Shown here one piece after another: positions 48,829-57,879 of a stretch of 64,000 bases of DNA. Under the pieces are notes generated by a model. The model was not told the origin of the DNA, made no database searches, and saw only the letters and a program-made list of their open reading frames with translations. A program made the position numbers and the translations under genes. Source of the DNA: Burkholderia puraquae (GTDB taxonomy: Bacteria; Pseudomonadota; Gammaproteobacteria; Burkholderiales; Burkholderiaceae); contig NZ_NBYX01000008.1 in NCBI RefSeq assembly GCF_002099195.1, forward strand, positions 186,001 through 250,000, read 5' to 3'. Position 1 is the stretch's first letter. Each line of letters begins with the position of its first letter.

Positions 48829-51800
48829 CTACTTCGGCAAATTGTCCATATTCTTCGGATCCCGCAGCAATGGCGCGAGCACCCAGTTGAGTTCTTCCGG
48901 CGCACCGACGTATCCGCGGTGAATGATCGCCTGGTATTTCTTGAGCACATGAATCGCGAAATAATCCGCGACCAGATTTCCCTGCTGTTCCATGTTGTAG
49001 TCGTGAAAAACGTTCTGAGGCGTGATGGTGTACTGATAGGCACTCTCGCCGCGAATGGTGACGGTCAGCCCGTGCCAGCGCACCGAATATCCGAGCTGAT
49101 ATTGCCAGACGTGCGTCATCTCGTGCATGAACCACGCCATGTCGCCAACCGCCACCGACGCGGCGGAGAAGTCCTCGAGAAAGTCCTCGTCGCGAAAATA
49201 CATGTGCCCGTTAGGGGTAACCGCGGTTCTCTTGCGCTGCATGTCGAACCAGAAGTAACTCCCCCGGTGCACCCGCACCTTGTCGTAATCGATGCCGTCC
49301 TTGAAGACTGTCCGGGCCATCTCGATCTCGCCCGCCGTCAACGGCCGATCGTGTCCCTTGACCGTCACCGTCTGCTCCGATTCACCTAACTGAAACTGGT
49401 TCGTCTGCACGCCCTTGATCTTGACCTCGACCGGCGTTGGCGGCGTGCCCGACGTGCGTCCACAGCAGTCCACCATCTGGGTCGGGGTCAGCAGCGCCGA
49501 CAGGATCCCCAGCGGGCTCGCCGACGCCACGCGCTCGGTCTTGCCCGCGTCATCGGTCACGCCCGACGCCGTGGTGCCGTCGGCCAGCTTCAACTGATAA
49601 GCGACCTTCGACAGCGGCACGCCGTCCGCGTTGACGAAGCGCAGTTGCTCGTCGTAAAGCGCGAGCGGCACGGGTATCGGGAGCGCCGGCAGCACCGGCG
49701 ACTGCGCACCCGGCCCCATGAACGGATGGGCGCCCGCCTTGACGGCAAACGATCCGGGCGTCTCGACCAGGATGTCCGCGCCCTTCAGCGTGATCCTGCT
49801 CGGCCCCTGCTGAAGCACGATCGCATCCTTCGCGAGCACGTCGATCCGGTCATCCGACGACGTGATGCGCACCGACTGGTCGGCCAGGATCTGCATCGAC
49901 GATGCATGCGCCTCGACGCTGACCGGCCCGTGGCCGGCCACGGCCTTGATCCCGCCCGCGGCCGCGTACACACTCGCCGCATCGCCGGACGCACCGGCGA
50001 CCGTCGCGGCGGCGGCGAGATGCGCATCGCCCTGCGCGGTCAGATGCACATGCTTCTCCGCATAGGTCACCGCGCTGTTGCCGGTACTCATCACGACGTT
50101 TTGCGGCGACTCCAGCACGACGGCCGGCACCGCGAAGCGCTCGACCGGATCCCCGCTGCCGCCCTGTCCGCCGGCGGCCGGCTTGGTCGCGCTCTGCCCG
50201 TTCACCGCTCCCGTGTACTTGCCGTCCTGCGCGGGATCGATCGCCTTCAGGAAATCCGCCTGCGCGGCGTTCGCCGACAGCCGGCCGGCGGTCGCGTGCG
50301 CCGCCGACTCGTCGAGACCCAGTGCGGTTTTCACCGCCTGCTTCAACTGGGCAACGCTCTCTCCCAGATCCATTTGCGTCGAAGCCGCTTCCGTGCGCGC
50401 GGTGCCCGACACCAGCACGCCTTCGCCCGCCCGTACGACGCCCCAGCCTTCGGTCGCGAGATCGAATCCTTCACCGCGATAGGCACCGCGAACCGTGCCC
50501 TGCTGATCGATCAGATAGCCTTGCGCAAGCCGGCTGTTCGCGACGCTGTTGGAAAGTTCGTGACGCAACTGGCCCGACGAATCGTCCATCACCCAGCGGC
50601 TGCCCGCTGTGCCGTCGAGTGTCTGCGTCTGCATGCCGGTCAGCACGCCCGCATGATTCGCGCTGCTGCCTTCACCGGCCGCGAACGGGGGTTGCACGCG
50701 ACCGCCGTAAAGCTGGCCCAGCACGACCGGCATGTCGATATTTCCCGAGTCGAAGCCAACCACGACTTCCGCGCCGATGCGCGGCGTAAAGCTGTGGCCG
50801 AAGTTCGGGCCCGCCGCCTGTTCGGCGATGCGCGCGACCACGCCGGATCGGTGGTCGCCCGGCGCGTGCCCGTGCGGGTTCGACCGGCTCGCGGTGTCGG
50901 TCAGTCCGCCCGGCAGCGGCGCCGTGCCGCGCATCCACGGAAACTGCACGCGCACCTGATGATCGCGCGTGCTGCTCACCCGGTTCGACGGTTCGCCGAC
51001 GACGGTCGCGGTCTGCACGCCATGCACGACCGGCCGGTCGCGGTAAGGCGGCACGATAGGCACGCCGGGCGGCACCGCGGCAAAGCGGTTGCGATAGAGC
51101 CCCTGCTCCAGTTCGCCGTGCTCGAGCAGTTGCGCGATATCGGCGCCGAGATTGTTGACCGCCTCGTGCTCGAGCGTCAGCGGGACGAATGACACCGTAC
51201 CGTCCGGATAGCCGGTCAGCGTGTGAACCTTGCCGATCTCCAGTGTGCGCGACGAGCCGGCGCCATAGTGAATCCGCTTTGACAAACGCAGCGCGTCGAG
51301 ACGCTGCGACGCGTAGCGCTTCGCCTGGTCCGACGTCTCGAAACGGCCGGCACGCTGCGCGTCGAGCACTTCGCGCGCGGGCATCGCGGGTGCATCGCGA
51401 TCGGCGTCGTCCTGGGCATGCCCGGCGAGCGCGACGAGATTGCTCGCTTTCCAGCTCGCGGCGGTGACGCGATCCGGGACCAGCTGGCGACGCGTGGTGA
51501 AATAGGTCATCACACCGTCGAGGTCGCCCACGTCCTGCCGGTTGTAGGTGACGGTGCTGCCTTTGGGTTGTCCGGCGCGCCGGTCGAACACCACGACGGT
51601 ATGGTTGCCGGACGGCTTTTCGCCCACGTCCTGCGCATGCTCGATACGAAACGACAGACCGGCCTCGGACAACTGGCGCATCACGAAGTCGAAGTCGGTT
51701 TCGCGATACTGGCCGCGCAGCTCGAACGTGCGCAACGGCTCCGTCCGTTCATAACGCCGATGCGCCTCCGGATAGTCGCCGAACACGCGCTCGCAAATGC

Positions 51801-52170
51801 CTTCGGTATCGAGGCCGACGAAATACAGGCAATTGCGGCGAAACCGGAGCAATTCTAGCCAAGAGGCCATCGTCAGCCGGTAACGCGTGATCTCGCCGTC
51901 GCTATCACTGTATGCGGCCCGCACCACGTATCCGTTCCAGCAGCGCTCGCCCGCGCCGGTCGCGAGACGCAGGCGGATCGCCGTGCCGAGCAGCGGATTC
52001 AGGTCGAGGAACGGCGTGCTCGACAGCACGTCGATCTCGAACCGGAAGGATTCGTCCATCGCTTCGCGGCCATGAAACCGCTCGACCGCGAATGCACCCG
52101 GCATCGCCGTATCGATCCGGATCTGGCGAGTCGCTTGCGAATAGCCCTTCAATGCAGCAGCAATATCCAT
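48829..52170 (-). CDS. vgrG: Evolved VgrG with C-terminal HExxH metalloprotease-like domain
   Basis: VgrG of 1113 residues. Residues 1-650 are the usual gp27/gp5 spike (PPGVPIVPPYRDRPVVHGVQ, HSFTPRIGAEVVVGFDSG), followed by a DUF2345 beta-helix to about 850 and a linker. The last about 170 residues form an extra domain: LTAGEIEMARTVFKDGIDYD, then HEMTHVWQYQLGY with H1016, E1017 and H1020, and NMEQQGNLVADYF giving a possible third zinc ligand, E1061. This tail resembles the domain of vgr-related zincin-like proteins. ATG 52170 is favoured by GAGG five bases upstream. The effector domain would be delivered covalently on the spike. Confidence 0.92.
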   Translation of the reverse strand: MDIAAALKGYSQATRQIRIDTAMPGAFAVERFHGREAMDESFRFEIDVLSSTPFLDLNPLLGTAIRLRLATGAGERCWNGYVVRAAYSDSDGEITRYRLTMASWLELLRFRRNCLYFVGLDTEGICERVFGDYPEAHRRYERTEPLRTFELRGQYRETDFDFVMRQLSEAGLSFRIEHAQDVGEKPSGNHTVVVFDRRAGQPKGSTVTYNRQDVGDLDGVMTYFTTRRQLVPDRVTAASWKASNLVALAGHAQDDADRDAPAMPAREVLDAQRAGRFETSDQAKRYASQRLDALRLSKRIHYGAGSSRTLEIGKVHTLTGYPDGTVSFVPLTLEHEAVNNLGADIAQLLEHGELEQGLYRNRFAAVPPGVPIVPPYRDRPVVHGVQTATVVGEPSNRVSSTRDHQVRVQFPWMRGTAPLPGGLTDTASRSNPHGHAPGDHRSGVVARIAEQAAGPNFGHSFTPRIGAEVVVGFDSGNIDMPVVLGQLYGGRVQPPFAAGEGSSANHAGVLTGMQTQTLDGTAGSRWVMDDSSGQLRHELSNSVANSRLAQGYLIDQQGTVRGAYRGEGFDLATEGWGVVRAGEGVLVSGTARTEAASTQMDLGESVAQLKQAVKTALGLDESAAHATAGRLSANAAQADFLKAIDPAQDGKYTGAVNGQSATKPAAGGQGGSGDPVERFAVPAVVLESPQNVVMSTGNSAVTYAEKHVHLTAQGDAHLAAAATVAGASGDAASVYAAAGGIKAVAGHGPVSVEAHASSMQILADQSVRITSSDDRIDVLAKDAIVLQQGPSRITLKGADILVETPGSFAVKAGAHPFMGPGAQSPVLPALPIPVPLALYDEQLRFVNADGVPLSKVAYQLKLADGTTASGVTDDAGKTERVASASPLGILSALLTPTQMVDCCGRTSGTPPTPVEVKIKGVQTNQFQLGESEQTVTVKGHDRPLTAGEIEMARTVFKDGIDYDKVRVHRGSYFWFDMQRKRTAVTPNGHMYFRDEDFLEDFSAASVAVGDMAWFMHEMTHVWQYQLGYSVRWHGLTVTIRGESAYQYTITPQNVFHDYNMEQQGNLVADYFAIHVLKKYQAIIHRGYVGAPEELNWVLAPLLRDPKNMDNLPK

Positions 52171-52226
52171 TCCGTCCTCTTGCGTCACGCCGGCCGCGAG
52201 GCTCGTTGCCGGTCACGCGGAATCGC

Positions 52227-53021
52227 TCAGTTGATCGCGTCGGCCTTCTTCCTGGCCACCCGCGCGTTCGCCTCGTCGACCAGCTCCTGGATCGAACTGT
52301 ACGTAGGATTCCTGACTCCCGATTTTTCCTGCTTGCCCTTGCCGCGCAGGAACATCCATTCCGGCCACTGCCGGATGTGATCGAAGGCGCCCACGACGAA
52401 CTCGCCGCACGGCGGAACGTGCAGTTCCTCGGCGGACTTTTCGCCGGCGAGATACGCATCCGACTCCGGACCGAACACGCGGTCCTGGCACGACTCGTGC
52501 CAGAAAACCATGACACGGCTGCGATCCGACTCGGGGAAATCGTCGAACACGAACCCGTCCTTCCGGTCGGAAACGGCGATGGTGCGCAGATTCCCCTGCG
52601 CATCGCGAATACCGACTTTCCAGTGCGGATCGTCGTTCCGGTCGTAGTCTTGCCACGGGTTGATCGCTTCCTGGAGCACCTCGCGGCTGCCGTCGTGCTT
52701 CTCCAGCTCGAACACCACCGTGCTCTTTGGAAACGCCTCCGAATGCCCGAGCTTCGGGTTGCCCTTTATCTTGACGATGCCGTTCGCGGGCACCCGCACC
52801 TCGAGCCCGTCCTTCGCACGGACCGGCTCGACACCGTCGGGCTGGTCGAACAATGCGACCACCGGGCCGACATAGCCTTCCGGAATCACGTAGATCAATG
52901 GCATGCGCCGACTCCTATCCAGTCCGAACACGATTGCCGCGAGCAGCACGACAACAAGCAACACGACGTAGCGCCACCTCACGCGACGCCCCGACGACGG
53001 CGGTGGCACTACTTCTTCCAT
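52227..53021 (-). CDS. Membrane-anchored protein, candidate immunity partner
   Basis: Protein of 264 residues with one N-terminal membrane segment (about 15-35, WRYVVLLVVVLLAAIVFGLD) and a periplasmic domain opening MPLIYVIPEGYVGPVVALFD, resembling DUF6843-type proteins. Two cysteines (HESCQDR and PPCGEF) may pair. Its start overlaps the 3' end of the preceding gene (53009-54259) by 13 bp on the same strand, indicating tight coupling. Placement after a vgrG and an unrecognised gene fits an immunity or accessory role, not proven. Confidence 0.7.
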   Translation of the reverse strand: MEEVVPPPSSGRRVRWRYVVLLVVVLLAAIVFGLDRSRRMPLIYVIPEGYVGPVVALFDQPDGVEPVRAKDGLEVRVPANGIVKIKGNPKLGHSEAFPKSTVVFELEKHDGSREVLQEAINPWQDYDRNDDPHWKVGIRDAQGNLRTIAVSDRKDGFVFDDFPESDRSRVMVFWHESCQDRVFGPESDAYLAGEKSAEELHVPPCGEFVVGAFDHIRQWPEWMFLRGKGKQEKSGVRNPTYSSIQELVDEANARVARKKADAIN

Positions 53022-54259
53022 AGCTTGGGATCCAGGTCTTCGCTATCGGGCGCGCGGCCCTCGTTGGGATTTCGATGAAGGTGGTAGTCATTCCAGGCCT
53101 GAACGGTCGTGTCACGGGTGGCCGGCGGTCGCTTGAAGCTGTCCTGCAGACGTTGCCAGACGGCACCCACCTCCTCGTATGCGGAAATATGCAAGGGCTT
53201 GCCAAGCCCGCCGCTCGCGCCGTCGCCGATCTTGCCGAGCGGATCGGCCGGCCACGCGACGACGTCCATGCCCGGCAGGATGACGGGCGGCCCGTCGCCC
53301 GGCACGCCGGACCACCCCGACGGATCCGGGTCGCTCATGTGGCGCGTCGGCGTGCCCGGCGCGGTCTTGATGTCGCGGATCGCCGGGTAGTCGTCGCGCC
53401 GGTCGGGCGTACCGCCGAGCGCCTGCGTGAAGATCCACAGTTTCGATCCGAAGTTGCCGTCGAGCGTCAGTTCCACCCGCAATACGTTGGCAAACATGAT
53501 GCGCTTGTTGTCTCCGGCGAGATGGGTGGCGGGCGTGCCGATCCGCACGTGGGTACCGAGGAACAGCTTGTTGCCCGCGGGGTCCTCGATGAACGATTCG
53601 CAGTTGGGGAACCCGTCGCCATAGACGAGCATGCAGATGTCCATCCAGCGGCGCACGCGCTCGACCCTGATCCACAGATGCCCACGCGTATCGAGCGTGG
53701 GAACGACGGTGGTGTGAAGCGTGTTCCAGTCCAGCCGCGACCCCAGGAACGCAAAATTCTTGCCCCCGTACCACGACGTCACTTCGGCAATCTGTTCCCC
53801 CGCGTGCCCCTGCTCGAAGGCGTTCGCATCGGCGGTTCCATCGGGCTGATATTTCTTCTCCGTATAGGGCTCCGGGCCGTCGGAGGCCCACCATGGCCCC
53901 GACGACGTATTGGATCCGGCGTACTTCGAGCGCCTCAGCCGCTCCTGGAACTTGTCCTTGCTGCCCGCCGCCAGGTTGCACGAATACAGCTGCCATACGC
54001 GTGACGTCACCTTGCCGGTCTGGCGAGCCAGGTAGCTCGGGTGAAAGCTCTCCTCCAGCGAAAAGCCGCGCGTGTCGCCGTGAAAGCGGAAACCCAGCCG
54101 CTCGAACTTCTTGTTCGGGTGAAACGAACGGATATTGACCGTGTATTCCACGAGCCTGACCAATTCGACCTCGACCGGATGGCCGTCCTGTTGCGCCATC
54201 GGCGTGCTGTCGGTCTGGGTCAGCACCTTCGGGACGGCGACCGTGTCAGCTCCAGCCAT
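53009..54259 (-). CDS. Unrecognised protein coupled to vgrG, candidate T6SS effector
   Basis: Soluble protein of 416 residues with no family I can name. There is no signal peptide. It opens with a segment found on T6SS cargo tied to VgrG tails (VEVELVRLVEYTVNIRSFHP), continues through a Trp/Tyr-rich region (GPWWASDGPEPYTEKKYQPD) and a beta-rich middle (WIRVERVRRWMDICMLVYGD, NVLRVELTLDGNFGSKLW), and ends with helical YEEVGAVWQRLQDSFKRPPA and HLHRNPNEG. No GxSxG lipase, HKD or HExxH motif is visible. The start lies inside the vgrG 3' end (14-bp overlap), and the membrane-anchored gene overlaps its own end. Confidence 0.7.
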   Translation of the reverse strand: MAGADTVAVPKVLTQTDSTPMAQQDGHPVEVELVRLVEYTVNIRSFHPNKKFERLGFRFHGDTRGFSLEESFHPSYLARQTGKVTSRVWQLYSCNLAAGSKDKFQERLRRSKYAGSNTSSGPWWASDGPEPYTEKKYQPDGTADANAFEQGHAGEQIAEVTSWYGGKNFAFLGSRLDWNTLHTTVVPTLDTRGHLWIRVERVRRWMDICMLVYGDGFPNCESFIEDPAGNKLFLGTHVRIGTPATHLAGDNKRIMFANVLRVELTLDGNFGSKLWIFTQALGGTPDRRDDYPAIRDIKTAPGTPTRHMSDPDPSGWSGVPGDGPPVILPGMDVVAWPADPLGKIGDGASGGLGKPLHISAYEEVGAVWQRLQDSFKRPPATRDTTVQAWNDYHLHRNPNEGRAPDSEDLDPKLWKK

Positions 54260-57200
54260 GATCGATGTCCTCGTTGCCGGTGTATTCGACCCGGATCGGT
54301 TTCGCCGCGGCCTTGGTCGAATAGGTCGCCGTCCGCCCGTCGCCGGCGCTGCTGCGCGCAGCCAGCGCATCGCCATTCGTGCTGACCATCCGGTAAGGCA
54401 GCCCCTTCACCGCGCCGCCCGTCTGCGCGTCGCGCAGCCAGTAATACTCGTTGTAGAGCCCGTGATCGCCCCACGCGCCCTTCGCCTTGTCCAGGTCGGT
54501 CGGCCCCTGGAACTGATGGTCGGCCGCGTGCACCGTCAGGTTGCCCGGGCACTCGAACGTGACGTTGCCGCCTTCGATCAGCAGCGACGCGCCGCCGCTC
54601 ACGGCAAGCCGCAGTGCCTGCCCGGCGGCCAGTTCGACGTCGCTCTTCGTCGCGGCGACCGTCAGGTCGTCCTTCGCGCGCAGGGCCAGCGTGCCATGCT
54701 GCGCCTGCAGGTCGAGGTTGTCCTTGCCCGCAATCAGGCTGAGGCCGGCCTCGTTTGCCGCGCCCGTCCCGTTCGCGCCCGCCAGCCAGCCGATGCCCTG
54801 GCCACTGTGAACCCGCAGCGACCGGCCGACCGCCAGGTTGGTATCGCCGCCGCTGCCGACCGTCAGCGTCTCGCCGGCGGCCCACTGCAGCGCCTGGCCT
54901 GCGAACAGCCCCTGACCGCCGCGAGCGGCGATGCCAAGCAACGCGTCGCCGGTATGCGGCAGCGCGTTGCCGGTGCCGCGTTGCGCGGCGTCGGCCGTGG
55001 CCTGCTCGAACCCTTTCGCGCTCACCGTGGTCGCCAGGCTGCGCGACAGCGCGTCGAGCGGTGCCGCCTCGCCGTCGAGCGACGACTGGCCCGCCTTGCG
55101 CACGCCGCGCTGTGCGGCAAGCGGCAACGTGCGGTGCGTGTCGGCCGCCTTGTCGAAGGTGCGCGCCAACGCCAACTGTTGCGCCAGCAACGACTTCAGC
55201 GCGGCGACGTCGCCGGCGGGTTGCGCCGGATCCGGCGCATAGCTCGAGATCAGGACACCGCGCGTCGCGCGCACGGCGCCATAGGCATCGGAACGCAGCT
55301 CGGCGCCCTGGCCGCGAAAACTGCCGAGATAGTTGTCTGCCTGGTGACGCAGGTGACCGAGGTTGAGTTGAGTTGCGGCGTGCGTCGTCGCCATCTGCAG
55401 GCGCCCCATGCCATCGCTGTCGTCCGTCACCAACTGATTGTGGCCCTGCGCGTCGAATCCCTGGCTCTTGAAACCGGACAGCGCGCCCGCGTGGTTGTGC
55501 CGCTGCGCGCCCGCACCGCCGCCGTGCCACGCCGGGCTGTAACCGCCAACCTGATTGCCCTGCGCGCTCGGCGCATGATCGGCCGCCTTTGCGTAGATCG
55601 ACTCGTCGAGCGGTCGGCCCGTCTCACCGCCCGGCGTCGGTGATTCGCCGCCCTCGCCACGGCCATTGAACAAGCCGCCGAGGATCACCGGCCGATGCAC
55701 GAGACCATTCATGAACTGCACCAGTACTTCGTGGCCGATCCGCTGCGTCTGCTGCAAGCCATGGCCGTCGCCGGCCAGTCGCTGCATCGCGCGCGTCGCG
55801 AACACCCCGGTGTCGCCGTCCGCCTGCCAGTGGTAGCGCAGCTTCAACCGGCCCTGCGCGTCCGTATGAACCGGGCCGGCGGCGCCCGGCTGCGACTCGC
55901 CCTGCGGGCCGACCACGATCGCGGATTGCGCGCCCAGCGCCGTCGGCACCGGATTCAGCCGCTGGCCCGTCCCGTCCTCGAGGGTGGGCCGCCAGACCTG
56001 CTCGCGCGGCACACTAGTGAAACGGTTCGCGTAACCGCCGATACCCGCCTCCTTCAGCACGCGCGGATCGAGATCGTCCGGCGGCAGCGTGCCGAGCGTC
56101 TGCTGCAGCGCCTCCATCACGGTGCGCGGCAGGTTGTTGATACCGACGTGCATCACTTCGGTGACGAGAAAGATGTCGGGCGTTTCCGCCGAACCGCGCA
56201 CCTGCCGCCACGGCGGGTTCGCGACGCGCAGCGCGCGGCCGGCCCGCGCCGTATGCAGCGTGCTGCAGCCCGCCCAGCAGCGCGCCTCGGACAGGATCGC
56301 ATCGGCCTGCCGGCGCGCCGTGAACTCGGCTGCGCGCAGCGTCGTGAACGCTTCGGGCCCGACGTCGTCGTACAGCTCGCGATAGCCGTCCGGATTGACC
56401 ACGCTCGCAGTCGCCGTCACCGACTGGTTGCCGCGATAGTCGCTGCTGATCAGCGTCACCCGGTCGGCCGTCAGCGAGACGACCTGGCCCATGCCCAGAA
56501 TCACGTCGCCCGTGCCGACCGCCATGCCGTTCAGGCGAAGCGGCAGGCCGCCGAGCCGCCGGGAGGTGTCGTCCTCGGGAAGCTGCGCGCTGTCGTCGAA
56601 GACGAGCAGCGTATGGCCCGCCGGGGCGTCCTCGTCCTCTACAAAGCAGAAGCCTAGACCAGCTTCCGCCAGCACGTGGCGGACGAAGTCGAGGTGCGTG
56701 TGAGTCCGGTACTGCACGCGGTATTCGCACGGCCCAAGCGCATCGATACGCTGATTGGCATCGGCGGTGAAACGCCAGCGGGCGGTACCGCGATAGGTAG
56801 CGAATACGGTGTCGAGCACCTCGGCGACCGTCCGGTTCACGAACGTGCGCTGATCGCGGCCGTGCGCGAGCGCCTCTAGCCATGGCACCAGTTGCAGGTG
56901 GTAGCGGGCCAGCGTGCCGTCATAGCCGACGCATCCAGCTTCGGCCACGAGGCCGCTGCGGGTCGTGGCCGATCCGTTCGCCAGCGTGGTGGTGATGGTG
57001 ACGCGCTGCCCGACCATCGCATCGAGATCGAGCCCGGGATCGGTGGCGAGCGCATAGACGTTCCAGCGATAGATCTCCGAAAGCGCTTCGCGACCGCTCC
57101 AGCGTTCGATCTGCAAGGACGAGATCGAACCCGGCCCGTCGAGTACGTGAAGGCGATTCAAAGCATTGAATAGAGACGGCAGTTGCGAGTTAACATCCAT
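54246..57200 (-). CDS. vgrG: VgrG spike protein 3
   Basis: T6SS tip protein of 984 residues. The spike base and OB fold include YANRFTSVPREQVWRPTLED and the tip-like TQRIGHEVLVQFMNGLVHRP; the DUF2345 beta-helix runs to about residue 900 (LSLIAGKDNLDLQAQHGTL, LLIEGGNVTFECPG). A short C-terminal tail of about 70 residues (GLYNEYYWLRDAQTGGAVKG, then KPIRVEYTGNED) looks like a transthyretin-type docking adaptor and not an enzyme. ATG 57200 is used; an in-frame GTG at 57215 is also possible. The upstream 400 bp is AT-rich and divergent from a PAAR gene. Confidence 0.92.
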   Translation of the reverse strand: MDVNSQLPSLFNALNRLHVLDGPGSISSLQIERWSGREALSEIYRWNVYALATDPGLDLDAMVGQRVTITTTLANGSATTRSGLVAEAGCVGYDGTLARYHLQLVPWLEALAHGRDQRTFVNRTVAEVLDTVFATYRGTARWRFTADANQRIDALGPCEYRVQYRTHTHLDFVRHVLAEAGLGFCFVEDEDAPAGHTLLVFDDSAQLPEDDTSRRLGGLPLRLNGMAVGTGDVILGMGQVVSLTADRVTLISSDYRGNQSVTATASVVNPDGYRELYDDVGPEAFTTLRAAEFTARRQADAILSEARCWAGCSTLHTARAGRALRVANPPWRQVRGSAETPDIFLVTEVMHVGINNLPRTVMEALQQTLGTLPPDDLDPRVLKEAGIGGYANRFTSVPREQVWRPTLEDGTGQRLNPVPTALGAQSAIVVGPQGESQPGAAGPVHTDAQGRLKLRYHWQADGDTGVFATRAMQRLAGDGHGLQQTQRIGHEVLVQFMNGLVHRPVILGGLFNGRGEGGESPTPGGETGRPLDESIYAKAADHAPSAQGNQVGGYSPAWHGGGAGAQRHNHAGALSGFKSQGFDAQGHNQLVTDDSDGMGRLQMATTHAATQLNLGHLRHQADNYLGSFRGQGAELRSDAYGAVRATRGVLISSYAPDPAQPAGDVAALKSLLAQQLALARTFDKAADTHRTLPLAAQRGVRKAGQSSLDGEAAPLDALSRSLATTVSAKGFEQATADAAQRGTGNALPHTGDALLGIAARGGQGLFAGQALQWAAGETLTVGSGGDTNLAVGRSLRVHSGQGIGWLAGANGTGAANEAGLSLIAGKDNLDLQAQHGTLALRAKDDLTVAATKSDVELAAGQALRLAVSGGASLLIEGGNVTFECPGNLTVHAADHQFQGPTDLDKAKGAWGDHGLYNEYYWLRDAQTGGAVKGLPYRMVSTNGDALAARSSAGDGRTATYSTKAAAKPIRVEYTGNEDIDHGWS

Positions 57201-57618
57201 GCGGGTCTCTCTCACCTGTTACGTTTTTCTATTAAATGCGCCGCGGCGCAAAAAACTGCCCTCTCGAAAGCCCGATGACGAATACCAATGAAGCCGGCCC
57301 GGCATTCGTTTTTAAAATGACACAAAAATGTAAAATCATTCTGCGCCAATTGATATAACCCTAATTTATGGCGCCTTGGCCATTAGAATATCATCAGCTT
57401 GATAGCAAGTGCCAACCGGGGATTGGAACTCGGATAGAATGGCACACCAACCCTGATTTGATTTTTGCCTGCGATCCGGCGTGCGCCGGACATAATCGGC
57501 GGTGGTGGCGGCCGTTGAGCGGCATTAATTACCGATATTCATCCTTCGGTCGCCGAAGGCCGCGAATTAAATACCGATCGCTCGAAGCGGCACATTCAAA
57601 ATAGCAGGAGGCCTCTAT
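57201..57618. other. AT-rich divergent promoter region of vgrG and PAAR genes
   Basis: Roughly 57215-57370 is markedly A/T-rich with A-tracts, in contrast to the coding flanks. A 78-codon plus-strand frame (57368-57604) is not credible. It probably holds both promoters and likely H-NS binding sites. Confidence 0.5.
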
Positions 57619-57879
57619 ATGACACGCCCGTTTATCGTTCTCGGGGACAAGCACAGTCATGGCGGCGTCGTAACCAGTGCGTCAGGTATCGCCAAAATCG
57701 ACGGCAAGGGAATTGCCCGTCGCAACGACACGGTTACCTGCCCGCTTCACGGCGTCAATTACATCGACGAAGGTGACGACACCGCGATTATCGAGAGTCG
57801 CGCCGTCGCCCGGGATGGCCACAAGACGAAGTGTGGCGCGATCCTGATTGCCAGCCAGTCGAATACCGGCAGCGAATGA
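57619..57879 (+). CDS. PAAR-domain T6SS spike-sharpening protein
   Basis: Protein of 86 residues consisting of a PAAR domain only. It forms the cone that caps the VgrG trimer. Features are an N-terminal MTRPFIVLGDKHSHGGVVTS, VTCPLHGVNYI with Cys and His as zinc ligands, and GHKTKCGAIL. AGGAGG lies just before the ATG. Its stop overlaps the start of the next gene in an ATGA, so both are co-translated. It is divergent from vgrG 3, presumably the spike it caps. Confidence 0.93.
   Translation: MTRPFIVLGDKHSHGGVVTSASGIAKIDGKGIARRNDTVTCPLHGVNYIDEGDDTAIIESRAVARDGHKTKCGAILIASQSNTGSE

Noticed and set aside
57368..57604. 78-codon plus-strand frame before the PAAR gene
   Set aside because: Located in an AT-rich promoter region, no ribosome binding site, Arg-rich low-quality translation.
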